A stretch of 15,182 nt of DNA from an uncultured Eubacterium sp. Lineage in GTDB: Bacteria > Bacillota > Clostridia > Lachnospirales > Lachnospiraceae. The notes below the pieces were generated by a model. That model was given only the letters and a program-made list of their open reading frames with translations, ran no database searches and had not been told where the DNA came from. The position numbers and the translations under genes were made by a program. Positions 1 through 9,000 of this stretch are shown here, in pieces; the stretch's first letter is position 1, and the number at the start of each line of letters is the position of its first letter. The stretch covers positions 1 to 15,182 of the forward strand of contig CAJTZN010000060.1 in assembly GCA_910584065.1 (NCBI GenBank), written 5' to 3'.

Positions 1-28
1 CAAAGATGGAAAACCACATGATTTACAA

Positions 29-559
29 TTATTTGGTTAAACTAAATGACATTGATCTATTTCCAAAACTAACAAGGGTAATATCTTTGTAAAACAATTT
101 AGTAATCTCACATTTATAGTTAGCAAGCCCGTCCATTTCCTGCAGTTCAAGGAAGTTCTCATTTGTTGCTCTCACCTTACCGACAAAAAAAGTTTTTCCA
201 CTTTGTACTTTCTCTAACGAAATATCTATCAGTCTGTTTTCTTTCAACATGGAATCAAAAAAATCTTTCCATGAGCAAATGGAAACTTTGGGAGCGCACA
301 ACAAATTCAATATTCCTTCCTTATGAATTATTTCATCATGAAACTCTTCTATTTCTCCTCTTGCTATTTTGGTAATATCAAGTAAACACAATACTTTGTA
401 CCCATCTATGTAGAAATCATACAAATAATGTATCAACAACAATTCTTGACTTATCATAATTGGAATTGCTGTTATCGGTTCATCATCCACATCTTCCCTT
501 TCTATCGTCACTTGCTTTTTAGAAGCAATACAAGATTTTATAATATTTTCATATCCCAT
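29..559 (-). CDS. Small cytosolic protein with two similar halves; candidate immunity protein
   Basis: This 176-residue protein has no signal peptide or membrane segment. I start it at the ATG at 559-557 because a purine-rich site (GAGG/GAGGAG) lies just upstream. The same frame stays open upstream to 814, but that part overlaps the preceding gene and does not look like protein. Residues about 15-67 and 108-172 each show the same order: a charged strand, a Gly or Phe-Val-Gly-Lys turn, a hydrophobic strand (LLLIHYLYDFY; FLELQEMDG), and an 'I-T-K-I/D-I-T-L-V' ending. This suggests a duplicated small beta-barrel (Sm/SH3-like), a pattern I have seen in uncharacterised Firmicutes proteins. A W-K-D-F-F helix joins the halves. 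It is the last gene of the RHS locus and is AT-rich like the RHS C-terminal tip, so an immunity role is possible but inferred. No homologue is named with certainty. Confidence 0.8.
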   Translation of the reverse strand: MGYENIIKSCIASKKQVTIEREDVDDEPITAIPIMISQELLLIHYLYDFYIDGYKVLCLLDITKIARGEIEEFHDEIIHKEGILNLLCAPKVSICSWKDFFDSMLKENRLIDISLEKVQSGKTFFVGKVRATNENFLELQEMDGLANYKCEITKLFYKDITLVSFGNRSMSFSLTK

Positions 560-602
560 GAAAACCACTCCTCTACCTCTCCAGTATAGGCTGCTATCTT
601 TC

Positions 603-634
603 GCCAGGGAAAATGCCCCGTTTTTCTCCCTGAC
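603..634 (-). other. RNA hairpin in the leader of the last gene
   Basis: On the minus strand GTCAGGG (634-628) can pair with CCCTGGC (609-603) with one G-U pair. The stem extends by four A-T pairs beyond a two-base bulge and has a loop of about eight bases. It lies in the 178-base gap between the leucine-rich repeat gene and the gene at 29-559, about 45 bases before that start codon. No T-run follows, so it is not an intrinsic terminator. It could be a processing or stability element that sets the level of the last gene. Confidence 0.35.
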
Positions 635-737
635 ATATGTAAACATATCTCCCCGGCATTTCTTTATATCCCTTAAAACAACTTTGTTTCTTACCCGGCA
701 TAAACAAAAGTAACAAAATATTGCATATACCCCGTCA

Positions 738-1517
738 TCAATGCTTCTTGACAGCATTGGCTCCCCACGGGTTTCCGGAGGCTGTCCCGTTATAGTAAAC
801 CACCGGAATATCATTTAATGCCTTCTCTCCTATGCTCACTACCCCATCCGGTATCGTTATACTTTTCAATTTTTTGCAGCCAAAAAACGCATATTCCCCT
901 ATGCTTGTTACACTGTCCGGGATTGTGATACCGGTCAGGCTTCTGCAATCAGAAAACGCACACTCTTCTATGCTCGTTACGGTGTCTGGTATCGTTATGC
1001 TTGTCAGGTTTCCACAATTCCAAAAAGCATATTCTCCTATGCCCGTTATGCCATCCGGTATCGTTATGCTTGTCAGGCTTACACAATTTCTAAACGCAGA
1101 TCCTCCGATCCCCGTCACACTGTCCGGGATCGTTATGCCTGTCAGACCGCTACAGTCACAAAAGGCAGATTCCCCTATATGAGTTATCCCTTCCCCAATG
1201 ATCAGTTGCCCGGATAACTCCGCCGTCACATCAGCATACTGAAGCGAATGATCCTCCACCGTAACCATTCCCTCTGTCTGCAGCTCTTCCCATGTCCTGG
1301 TCATTTTTCCGTCCGGTTCATATAACCCGGCTTCGCCCGGAGCATGTCCGGAATCAGGTGAAGGCAGGGGTGATTTTTCATCCGCATCCATTTGTGCCGG
1401 TGCAGCCGTCTGTACCGGTGCATCCCGATCCCCAATCATGCCCACTGCCAACAATATCGCCGAAACAGATACAAATAACACGCCACCTGTAATAACCCCC
1501 GGAATCCATCTCTTCAT
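738..1517 (-). CDS. Membrane-anchored BspA-type leucine-rich repeat protein
   Basis: From the ATG at 1517-1515 the protein has 259 residues. This start follows AGAGGGG at a spacing of 9 bases and gives a proper N-terminus: Lys-Arg, then a hydrophobic segment at residues about 6-27 that serves as signal or anchor. A GTG at 1586 overlapping the upstream stop would add 23 charged residues before the membrane segment and is less likely. A Pro/Ala/Asp-rich spacer follows (about 30-70). From about residue 105 come BspA-type (LRR_5) repeats of 23 residues with the consensus ITIPDSVTSIGEYAF-x-C-x-x-L-T. Such repeats form a curved solenoid used for binding and adhesion at the cell surface. The protein ends soon after the last repeat with no sortase motif. 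It sits between the RCC1-like gene and the last gene of the locus. Family call secure; ligand unknown. Confidence 0.88.
   Translation of the reverse strand: MKRWIPGVITGGVLFVSVSAILLAVGMIGDRDAPVQTAAPAQMDADEKSPLPSPDSGHAPGEAGLYEPDGKMTRTWEELQTEGMVTVEDHSLQYADVTAELSGQLIIGEGITHIGESAFCDCSGLTGITIPDSVTGIGGSAFRNCVSLTSITIPDGITGIGEYAFWNCGNLTSITIPDTVTSIEECAFSDCRSLTGITIPDSVTSIGEYAFFGCKKLKSITIPDGVVSIGEKALNDIPVVYYNGTASGNPWGANAVKKH
795..1139 (-). repeat. Tandem 69-bp repeats encoding LRR units
   Basis: Five consecutive 69-base units (1139-1071, 1070-1002, 1001-933, 932-864, 863-795) each encode 23 residues starting with (G/S)ITIPD. A more diverged unit precedes them at about 1208-1140. The first half of each unit (ATAACGATACCGGATG-type on the coding strand) is nearly identical between units, while the second half varies. 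The last unit degenerates after IGEKAL. Copy number could change by recombination without altering the frame. Confidence 0.85.
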
Positions 1518-1582
1518 TTTCTCATTCCCCTCTCTGGTCCTCTTTATGCATTTCCCAGCAGTATCCGTGTCCTCTCCCAGTC

Positions 1583-2956
1583 TCACCTGACATCCGTCAT
1601 TTTGAGTATCTTCCTGCGATTCTTAACAAGGTTCTTCCGCTCAAGCCTGGGCAGTCTCCATTTCTTTCCATCCATCCATTCATACCATGACCAGTTAAAA
1701 GAGGCGTTCCCCGTCCAGTACAGTTCATTGTTCCGGGTCAGGACCAAAGAGCCCCTGCCTTCTCCAAACGTGTACACCTTCTTCACATTTTCCATCAGTT
1801 TAACCGGTTTTGCATACCACTTTTTTGTATGCTTTTTCGTAAATACATAGTTCCAGTCCCCTTCTCCCACTCCATAAGCAGCATGGTTTGTCTTTAACAA
1901 AAGCATATACGCCCCCCTCATACCGATGGAAACATCTTTTACCCCGTCCGCCACCTTCACCGGCGTAAAGGAACACGGCGCATCTTGCGACTCCAGACCC
2001 CTCCCCCACATCCAAAGGGAATTATCATCCTTTATGACCGCTACACGTTCCCCACCCGCCCGGATCTTTTTCACACCGCCGGAAATGATTTTTACAAATT
2101 TGTCGCTGAAATCCTGATCTTCACTGTCCAGCATCTTACACTGGTTATTCCCCATTCCCCACACGCTCCCGTCCTTCATCAATACAAAAACACACCACGG
2201 GGCTGACCAGGAAAGAAAACTTCTTCCGGTACAGACTACCTCCCTGATGCTATCCCCCTGTCCCTGAAAATATATTTCTGCTGTCCGCTTTCTCTCATAA
2301 CAATCAACATCTGCTTCTACTGTCCAACACCCCGTGATCTTTAAGGAGTTATCCTGTACATATGCAAACATTCCAGCCCCGCTCCAGCACTTCTTTACAT
2401 TGCTTAATATTTTCTGATGTTTCACCACTTTACCTTCCGTTTTGCTACACTCCTCATCCAAACGCTCCCGCTCCTCCCCTGAATAGTGATTCCACAAGGA
2501 AAAGCATCTGCTATAACCGGAATAAAAAACATCCCCCTCTCTATTTTTGAAATAACAGCTCCCATCACTATCAGAATATATATATTCCCTCTTTCTGCTG
2601 ACCAGACTTGTCAGATAGCAGATCTCCCCCTCCTTCTTCCGGTGTGAAAAATCAATCTCCCGGATCTCGTTTTTTTCCGTTGACACAAACACACTTTCCA
2701 GATTCGCCGACGCCCATACTTTTTTTACATTCCTTCCCAGCAGTCCGAAATCCGTACGGTAAATACTATGCAGGGGGTAACCCTCACCATCATCCCCATA
2801 ATAAAAATACTCGTCTTTCGCCACCATGCAGCAAAACGGCCAATCCTTTTCCCTAAGATAACGGCGCTTACCTTTTGCCAGAGACACGGTGGTACAGTCA
2901 GAAAACAGCAGACTGCCGGCCAGCAGGATACTGATTATTTTATAGCTTTTTTTCAT
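1583..2956 (-). CDS. Secreted RCC1-like beta-propeller protein
   Basis: 457 residues. The ATG at 2956 follows AAAGGA at a spacing of about 9 bases. Residues 1-28 form a Sec signal peptide: Lys-Lys, a hydrophobic core, and likely cleavage after SLA. The mature part contains about six loose repeats of the form 'NVKKV...VL..DNSLWMWG', most clearly at residues 255-275 (DGSVWGMGNN), 293-320 (DNSLWMWGRG), 338-365 and 390-417 (NNELYWTGN). This is the RCC1/alpha-tubulin-suppressor pattern and implies a seven-bladed or similar propeller, probably a binding scaffold outside the cell. The repeats at the N-terminal end (about 75-105, 185-210) are degenerate. It follows the RHS gene by 55 bases, the position where an immunity gene usually lies in polymorphic toxin loci. 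Its export would suit protection against an enzyme acting on the outer membrane surface, but that role is only inferred. Confidence 0.82.
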   Translation of the reverse strand: MKKSYKIISILLAGSLLFSDCTTVSLAKGKRRYLREKDWPFCCMVAKDEYFYYGDDGEGYPLHSIYRTDFGLLGRNVKKVWASANLESVFVSTEKNEIREIDFSHRKKEGEICYLTSLVSRKREYIYSDSDGSCYFKNREGDVFYSGYSRCFSLWNHYSGEERERLDEECSKTEGKVVKHQKILSNVKKCWSGAGMFAYVQDNSLKITGCWTVEADVDCYERKRTAEIYFQGQGDSIREVVCTGRSFLSWSAPWCVFVLMKDGSVWGMGNNQCKMLDSEDQDFSDKFVKIISGGVKKIRAGGERVAVIKDDNSLWMWGRGLESQDAPCSFTPVKVADGVKDVSIGMRGAYMLLLKTNHAAYGVGEGDWNYVFTKKHTKKWYAKPVKLMENVKKVYTFGEGRGSLVLTRNNELYWTGNASFNWSWYEWMDGKKWRLPRLERKNLVKNRRKILKMTDVR

Positions 2957-3011
2957 AACATTATATCCTTTCCCCCGCGATACAGTTTGTCGTTTTGAAT
3001 ATCAGCAACGC

Positions 3012-6000
3012 CTAACCTTTTGAACGGGATGTTTTTTTTGAGCTTGTACTAGCATTCTTTTTAACTCCCTTTTCAGTTAAATACTGTGCAACTACAGTAT
3101 ACACTGCATTTTTATTAAAACATTTGAAAACGGAATCCATATGCGGATTGTACATTCTCCATTTCATTCTATTTTTCACCTTAACCAAATAATCATATGT
3201 ATCATCAATCATGGATCTGAAACGCCTGTTCTTATTAATCAGTTCTTTCATGTTTGTTACCTCTATTGACCTATAAGACCTGCATTGATTCATATAGTCC
3301 CAATCGTACCAAATATCATCTGTCTCTTTACTATGATTCAAATTATTTTTATGAAAATCCAGCCCATGTGACCACCGGTCCTGTATGGCATGCAGCCATA
3401 CGCCACATATAACCATATTCTCCCAGCAGGAATAAGAAGGATTATAAAACGCCAAATTCTTTATTTTATTATATTCTTTTTCTGTTACTTTTTGTATTTT
3501 CAATTTTATTTTCCTTGGATGCCTTTTACTGTACATATATTTATCTTTTCTACCCGTAATCTTCCGTACACGCTCAAATCCCAGATCATCAATACCTATT
3601 CTACTCATCTCCCAATCTTTGCCTTTAGGTATCAACTGATCCCCTTGTTGACACGCATATGCCAAAATTTTTGCACTATAAAACTCAAACCCAATGCAAA
3701 GAGCAATTCTTTCCGTCATACCATTATGAATTATTTTTGCACTCCAGTGCCCGCTCGGATCCCACGCATTTACCCCGTCATTCTCACAGTACGTATACAG
3801 ATGTAGGCTCTCCGGCTCATCCTCCTGTCCCGTATAGCTGTCCCTCGTCAAAAACCTTCCCACAGCCGGCTGGTAGTACCTCGCCCTGAGATATATTTCT
3901 TCCGTCTCCTTATCGTAGTACTCTCCGCAGTAACGGAACGGGTTATCGTCCTTACTGTCCGGTTTCACTTCATTCCCGAATGAATCATATTCATATGTCT
4001 TTGTGACTTTTCCGCTTTCGTCCGTCAGCTGTACTACGCTTCCGTGCAGATCGGTCACATAGTACAGCTTCTCCGTGTCCATTCCTTTGTCGGCATACAC
4101 AAGATCATTTCCGCGGATGTATCTTTTCCTGACTTTTCCGCTCTCCGTCAGTTCCATTACTAGCTGGTCGCCGTCCCACACGAAGACCGTCTTCTCTCCG
4201 TTTACCGTCTTACTGGTACGCAGTCCCTCTGCATCATAAGTAAAGCTCACCTTATAGTTCCTTGTAAGCGTCTGCGTCAGCTGGTTCAGCGCATTGTATT
4301 GGTTTACCACGTTTTCATTCAGTCGATTATCCCCCAGCGTCACATCTATGTCAACATAAGTGCTGTCTTTTTTATCACCAGGGATTTCATAGCGGTTGAC
4401 TGTGGCAAGCTGGTTCCCGTTCTTATCATATTTATAGATAACAACGGAATCCTCCTCCGTGCTGGTATTCAGAGTATCGGTACGGAGCAATTCATCGTTT
4501 TTGTTGTATTTATAGGCAGTTACTTTGTTGCCCGTTTTCATTTCCTTCCGATTGTTGCTGTTGTCGTAGGTGTATGAAATGTCTTCACTGCCTGTTTCCG
4601 TCTCTTTCCTGATACGCCCCAATAAATCATAAGTATAAGTTACAGTTTTTTGAGACTTCTTGCCGTCTTTGTCCATCACATCAGAAGTTTCTTTCGATTT
4701 CTGCCCATTCAAAAGGTACTCTGACCTAAATCCGGAAATGCCCCCGGCGCTTCCTGTCTGGTTTTTCATTTCTGTCAGGCGGTTCTGGTAATCGTAGGTG
4801 TAAGTGGTGGTCAGGCCGCTGCCCGGCACGGTTCTCTCTGCCAGGTTTCCTTCCGTGTCATAGGCGTACCCCACTGCCTGATTTCCTTTTTCATCTGTTA
4901 CTCCGGTAAGCCTGGATTCCCCGTCATACTGGTACTGCAGGGAAAGTTTTATGTCGTCACCTGCTTTGACCGCAAAGGCGGATTTATTTCCGGCACTGTC
5001 ATAAGCATAGTTCTTGACCACAACCTTGTTCTTGGTCAGTTTTGTCGTTTCTTTCGTGACCTGTCCGGATGCGTCATCATACTCGAAGGCAGTACCGTCC
5101 TGCGTGGCCACATCGCCGTAGGCATTGTAGGTATAGGTATGTTTCGTCTCTTTTCCGGTCTTTTTTTCTTTTGCTGCCATCTCCGTCAGACGGTTCTGGT
5201 AATCATAGGTGCTTTTCTGTGTGTTTCCGTTTTTGTCCACAGATTTCGTGAGGTTGCTGTTCACGTCATACGTGTAGGTCTCCCTCCTGCCCTCTGGGTC
5301 AGTGAAGGTGGTGAGCTGATTTTTTCCATCGTATTCATACTTGCTTTCCCGGATGTCATCGGATTTCTTCTGTCCGCTTACCGTAAGAAGATAGGTCTTT
5401 CCTGCATAAGAAAACGTATCCGCATCATCCGGAGCATCCGCCACTTCCGAGACAGTAAGCGTGAGCGGCTCGGTCATCCCGGTGAACTGCCGCACTTTGT
5501 TCCCCGTGATGCCATAGACGTACTGAACATACTGTGCCTTGTCCCCGTCAAGACAATTTTTGACCATGACAAGGTTTCCGCGTTTGTCATAAGTATACTC
5601 TGTTTTTGCCGTCCTGTCACCATTGATCTGTTCTTCTTTTTCCGTCACATTTCCCGCATTGTCGTACTTCGTCGCGGTTTTCTGGTAAGTTACGCCGCTG
5701 TCTTCCTTATAATGCGGGATTTCGGACCGGACCATCCGGCCGAGGATGTCATACTCATACTTTGTGGCCACGCCGTCCTTTGCTCCCCTGGGTGTGTACT
5801 CCCGGACGGCCTGTCCTTTCTCGTCAAAGTCTGTTTTTACAGTCCGTGACTGCCATTCCGTCTCGCCTTCTTTCCGGCTCTTTGTCTCGGTCTGGCACAC
5901 GTTTCCGTTGTCGTCATAGGTGGAAAGGGTCTGTATTTCATAGGCAGGAAGCCATACCCTATCCTGATACTTTTTCGTAACGGTCGTTTCCTGCACTGTC

Positions 6001-9000
6001 CTGCCGAAGTCATCCGTTTCATATTTGGTTACGGTCTCTGTCCTGTTTTTCCCACGGATGGCCGTGCTTGTCCGAGACAGTGTGTTTCCTTCCGCGTCAA
6101 TTACTGTCGTTGTGATGTCCTCGCTTAATACGGCGTCGTTGAACTGGTCATAGTAGCTTTCTGCGTCTGCCTTCGGCTGATATTTCGCCGGATTCAGGGT
6201 TTTACTGTAACTGGTGGAGATGGTCTGTGCCCCATCGCCTTCGCCGGTTACTTCGGTTTCGGTTTTGCTGAAATTCCATGCGCTGCAGTGTTCTGCATCC
6301 AGTTCCCCGTTCATGAATGATGCCGACCCAGTTTCATTGCCGAGGCCATCGTAGAAATGCTTACTGCCAGAGAGGATGTCTTTTCCTTTTCCTGTGATGT
6401 AGTAGTTGGGTACAGTTTCCCCGTTCTCGTTGATGATAAAGCGCTTTTCGTCGGGCTCGAAGACGTAAGTCCGTTCTTCAATCAGTCGTGCCGTTTCTTC
6501 TTTCTCTTGTTCGATATCTTCCTCGCCGCTTCCGTCTTCCCCGCTGTCTTCTTCACTTCCGTCTTCGCTACTCCCGTATTCGTATACGCTCTCGGTCCAT
6601 GTGCCTGCGGCTTCATTCTTGCTGATAATGGTATTCCCGAAAGCGTCCTGTATGTCAATCGTTACGCGTCCAAACTCATCCACTGTCATGGTTTTCAGTC
6701 CGTCCGCAGACCGATATTCCTGATCCCTGGATTCATGCTCTGTCCCCACGGCGTTGATGGTTTCGGTTTCTTCCCCGGTTTCCGGGTCATAGGAGATTTT
6801 TGATACTAGTCCGTTTTCGTCAGTATAGGTCAGCTCGTTGCCGAAGGAATCATAGGTAACTTCTTCTTCGGTGTAGGTGCGGTTGTCTTCCGGCCGTTTC
6901 GCTGACGTGAGGGTTACGGTCGTTTTGGTCTGCTGTCCGAGGCTGTTGTAGGTGTAGTCGTTCTGAATTATTTCTTTTTCCCCGTCGGTGCCATAGGATG
7001 GGTAAACTTTTCCCTGTGTTTCGTTTCCGTGGCTGTCATACTGGAAATCTGTTCTGGTGATGGTCTCATATGCCCCACCGTTGATGCTTCTCTGCTCGGA
7101 GATGCTGGCATAGTCAATCCCGTTCGGTGCCGCGCTACTTACCAGCCTATTTTTTGTGCCTGCTGATATAAATTTTTCTTCGGTCAGAAGGGTGCAAAGT
7201 GTGTACGGGGTATCTTCTGCCGGGTATCCCGTGCCTGTCCCGTGGTAGGCATAGGCAGTAGTATACAGATGTTCTTTTCCTTTGTTCTTTGCCAAATATG
7301 CTTTGGAAGATTTTTCTGTCTGGACATTCCGGTAATTGTCATAGGCATAACCCCGTTTTGTCGTAACCGCCTTCCCCCCCTTCTTCCCATATGATTTTCC
7401 CGTTTCCTCCACGACAAGCGAACCATTCCCACCGTTGTCATAACTGTAAATGGTCTCCTCTTTTGCTTTTCCATAATTAATTTCATCCGTCAGCATCTTC
7501 TGGCTGTTGTAAATATATACGCTGACATTCTTCTTTGTATCCTTTTTTAGTTTCATCGTGTTCGTATTGATTGCGGACTTTTTATACGTATAGTCCGACA
7601 TCGACTTGTTTTTGCCCACTTTATATTTGTTGGGGTTGAACCGGCTGACAACGGTTGCATTCCGAAACTCATCCGTCCCGAACTGCCGGATCTCCCTTTC
7701 TGATTCTATATAGTCGCAGAAACGCCGGAGCGTTCCTCTGTAATTTTGAAAAAAGTCATATTTTACCCCGTCTGATCTTTTCTTTGTCTTCTGATCCTCG
7801 GTGTACTCCCTCGTCACATAGTACCCCTGTATAACGATATCCCTCGGTTTTTCCCCCCGAAGCAGTTTGGGCCGGTACTCATAGTGTTTAATACTGCCGT
7901 CCTCCGTCACTTTGTTCAAAAGGTAACTCTCATTCGTGGACACGCGCTGGGATGCCGCCCCGTAGCCGCACGTCGTCATCAGGCGCTCCACGGTACGGTA
8001 GCCATAAGTTTCTTTTGACCCGTCCACCGTGGCGCTCTTTAATACCAGTCCGCTTACCGGATCCGAATTAAGCGGAGTGTAGTTTCTTTCATCATATGTA
8101 TATTTTATTGTCTTTTTTGACACTCCGCCGGGTGTTTCCGCTCCTTCCACGGTTACGGATGTCAGCTGTTTCAGGTCGTCCCCTTCCTCATAATGGAACT
8201 GGATCACCCGTCCTACGGAATCCGTGACCTCTTTTAAATATATGTTATCCGTGTACTTGTATGTGATGGTGTTGTTATGGGCATCTTTCTGCAGCACAAC
8301 CACACCATCTTCATTGAAGTAAGTGCGGAGACCGCTCTTGTCACGAAGGAGATAGCGGCACGGGATGCCGTCTGTCTGCTTATCCCAGTCCTCCAGTTTT
8401 ACGTCAGAATAGGCATAGTCTGCAAGTCCGGTGATTTCATACTTTTTCTCTTTGTCATTTTGTTTTGTTGCAATTTCCATCGTCCCTATGCTGCCAAAGT
8501 GCAGGTACGCCGGTCTGGCTCCCCACTCTGCCTGCCCGTCCTCGGTGATGGTGACGGTCTCGATCCACGGGAGATCAAACTTCCATCCGCTGGCAAGTCC
8601 GTAAACATTTGTGTCCTCCCTGCTGAGGATCTTCGTCCGCTGGGTATTATGTGGTGTAGAAGTTGGCAATGCTTCTCCTACCGTATAACTGCCCATCAGG
8701 TCTTTTAACGCTTTTTTATGTTTTTTAAGGAGTACCACATTGACACGGAGCATCCGCTCTTCCCCATCATGGGTCTTGTAATACACTTTTTTATTCTCAA
8801 TTTTCAGTGTCGCCACGGTTTCTGTTGTCGGATTTCCGATAATGGCATCGTTGTTGTCATAGTAGCGGTTCAGCTCAAAGTCCATGCCGCCTGTCCCCTC
8901 AAGGGAAAGGTCAGTGCGGGAAAGTACCAGATGACCGCTGGCCGTATCAACACCGTCAGGGGACTCCGCCTCCAGCGGGGATCCTGCCACTTTCTCGTTA

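Noticed and set aside
560..814. Upstream extension of the last gene to ATG 814
   Set aside because: It overlaps the end of the LRR gene, has no ribosome binding site at that ATG and gives sequence unlike the rest. The ATG at 559 has a good site.
1518..1586. GTG start at 1586 for the LRR protein
   Set aside because: It would put 23 charged residues before the membrane segment. The ATG at 1517 has a well-placed AGAGGGG.
2886..2956. Lipoprotein signal in the RCC1-like protein (Cys at residue 21)
   Set aside because: The residues before the Cys (F-S-D) do not fit a lipobox, and cleavage after SLA at about 27 fits an ordinary signal peptide.
5139..5849. Open frame of 236 codons on the plus strand
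   Set aside because: It is the mirror of the highly regular RHS gene. It has no ribosome binding site or recognisable domain, and the same holds for the other plus-strand frames across 3390-9321.
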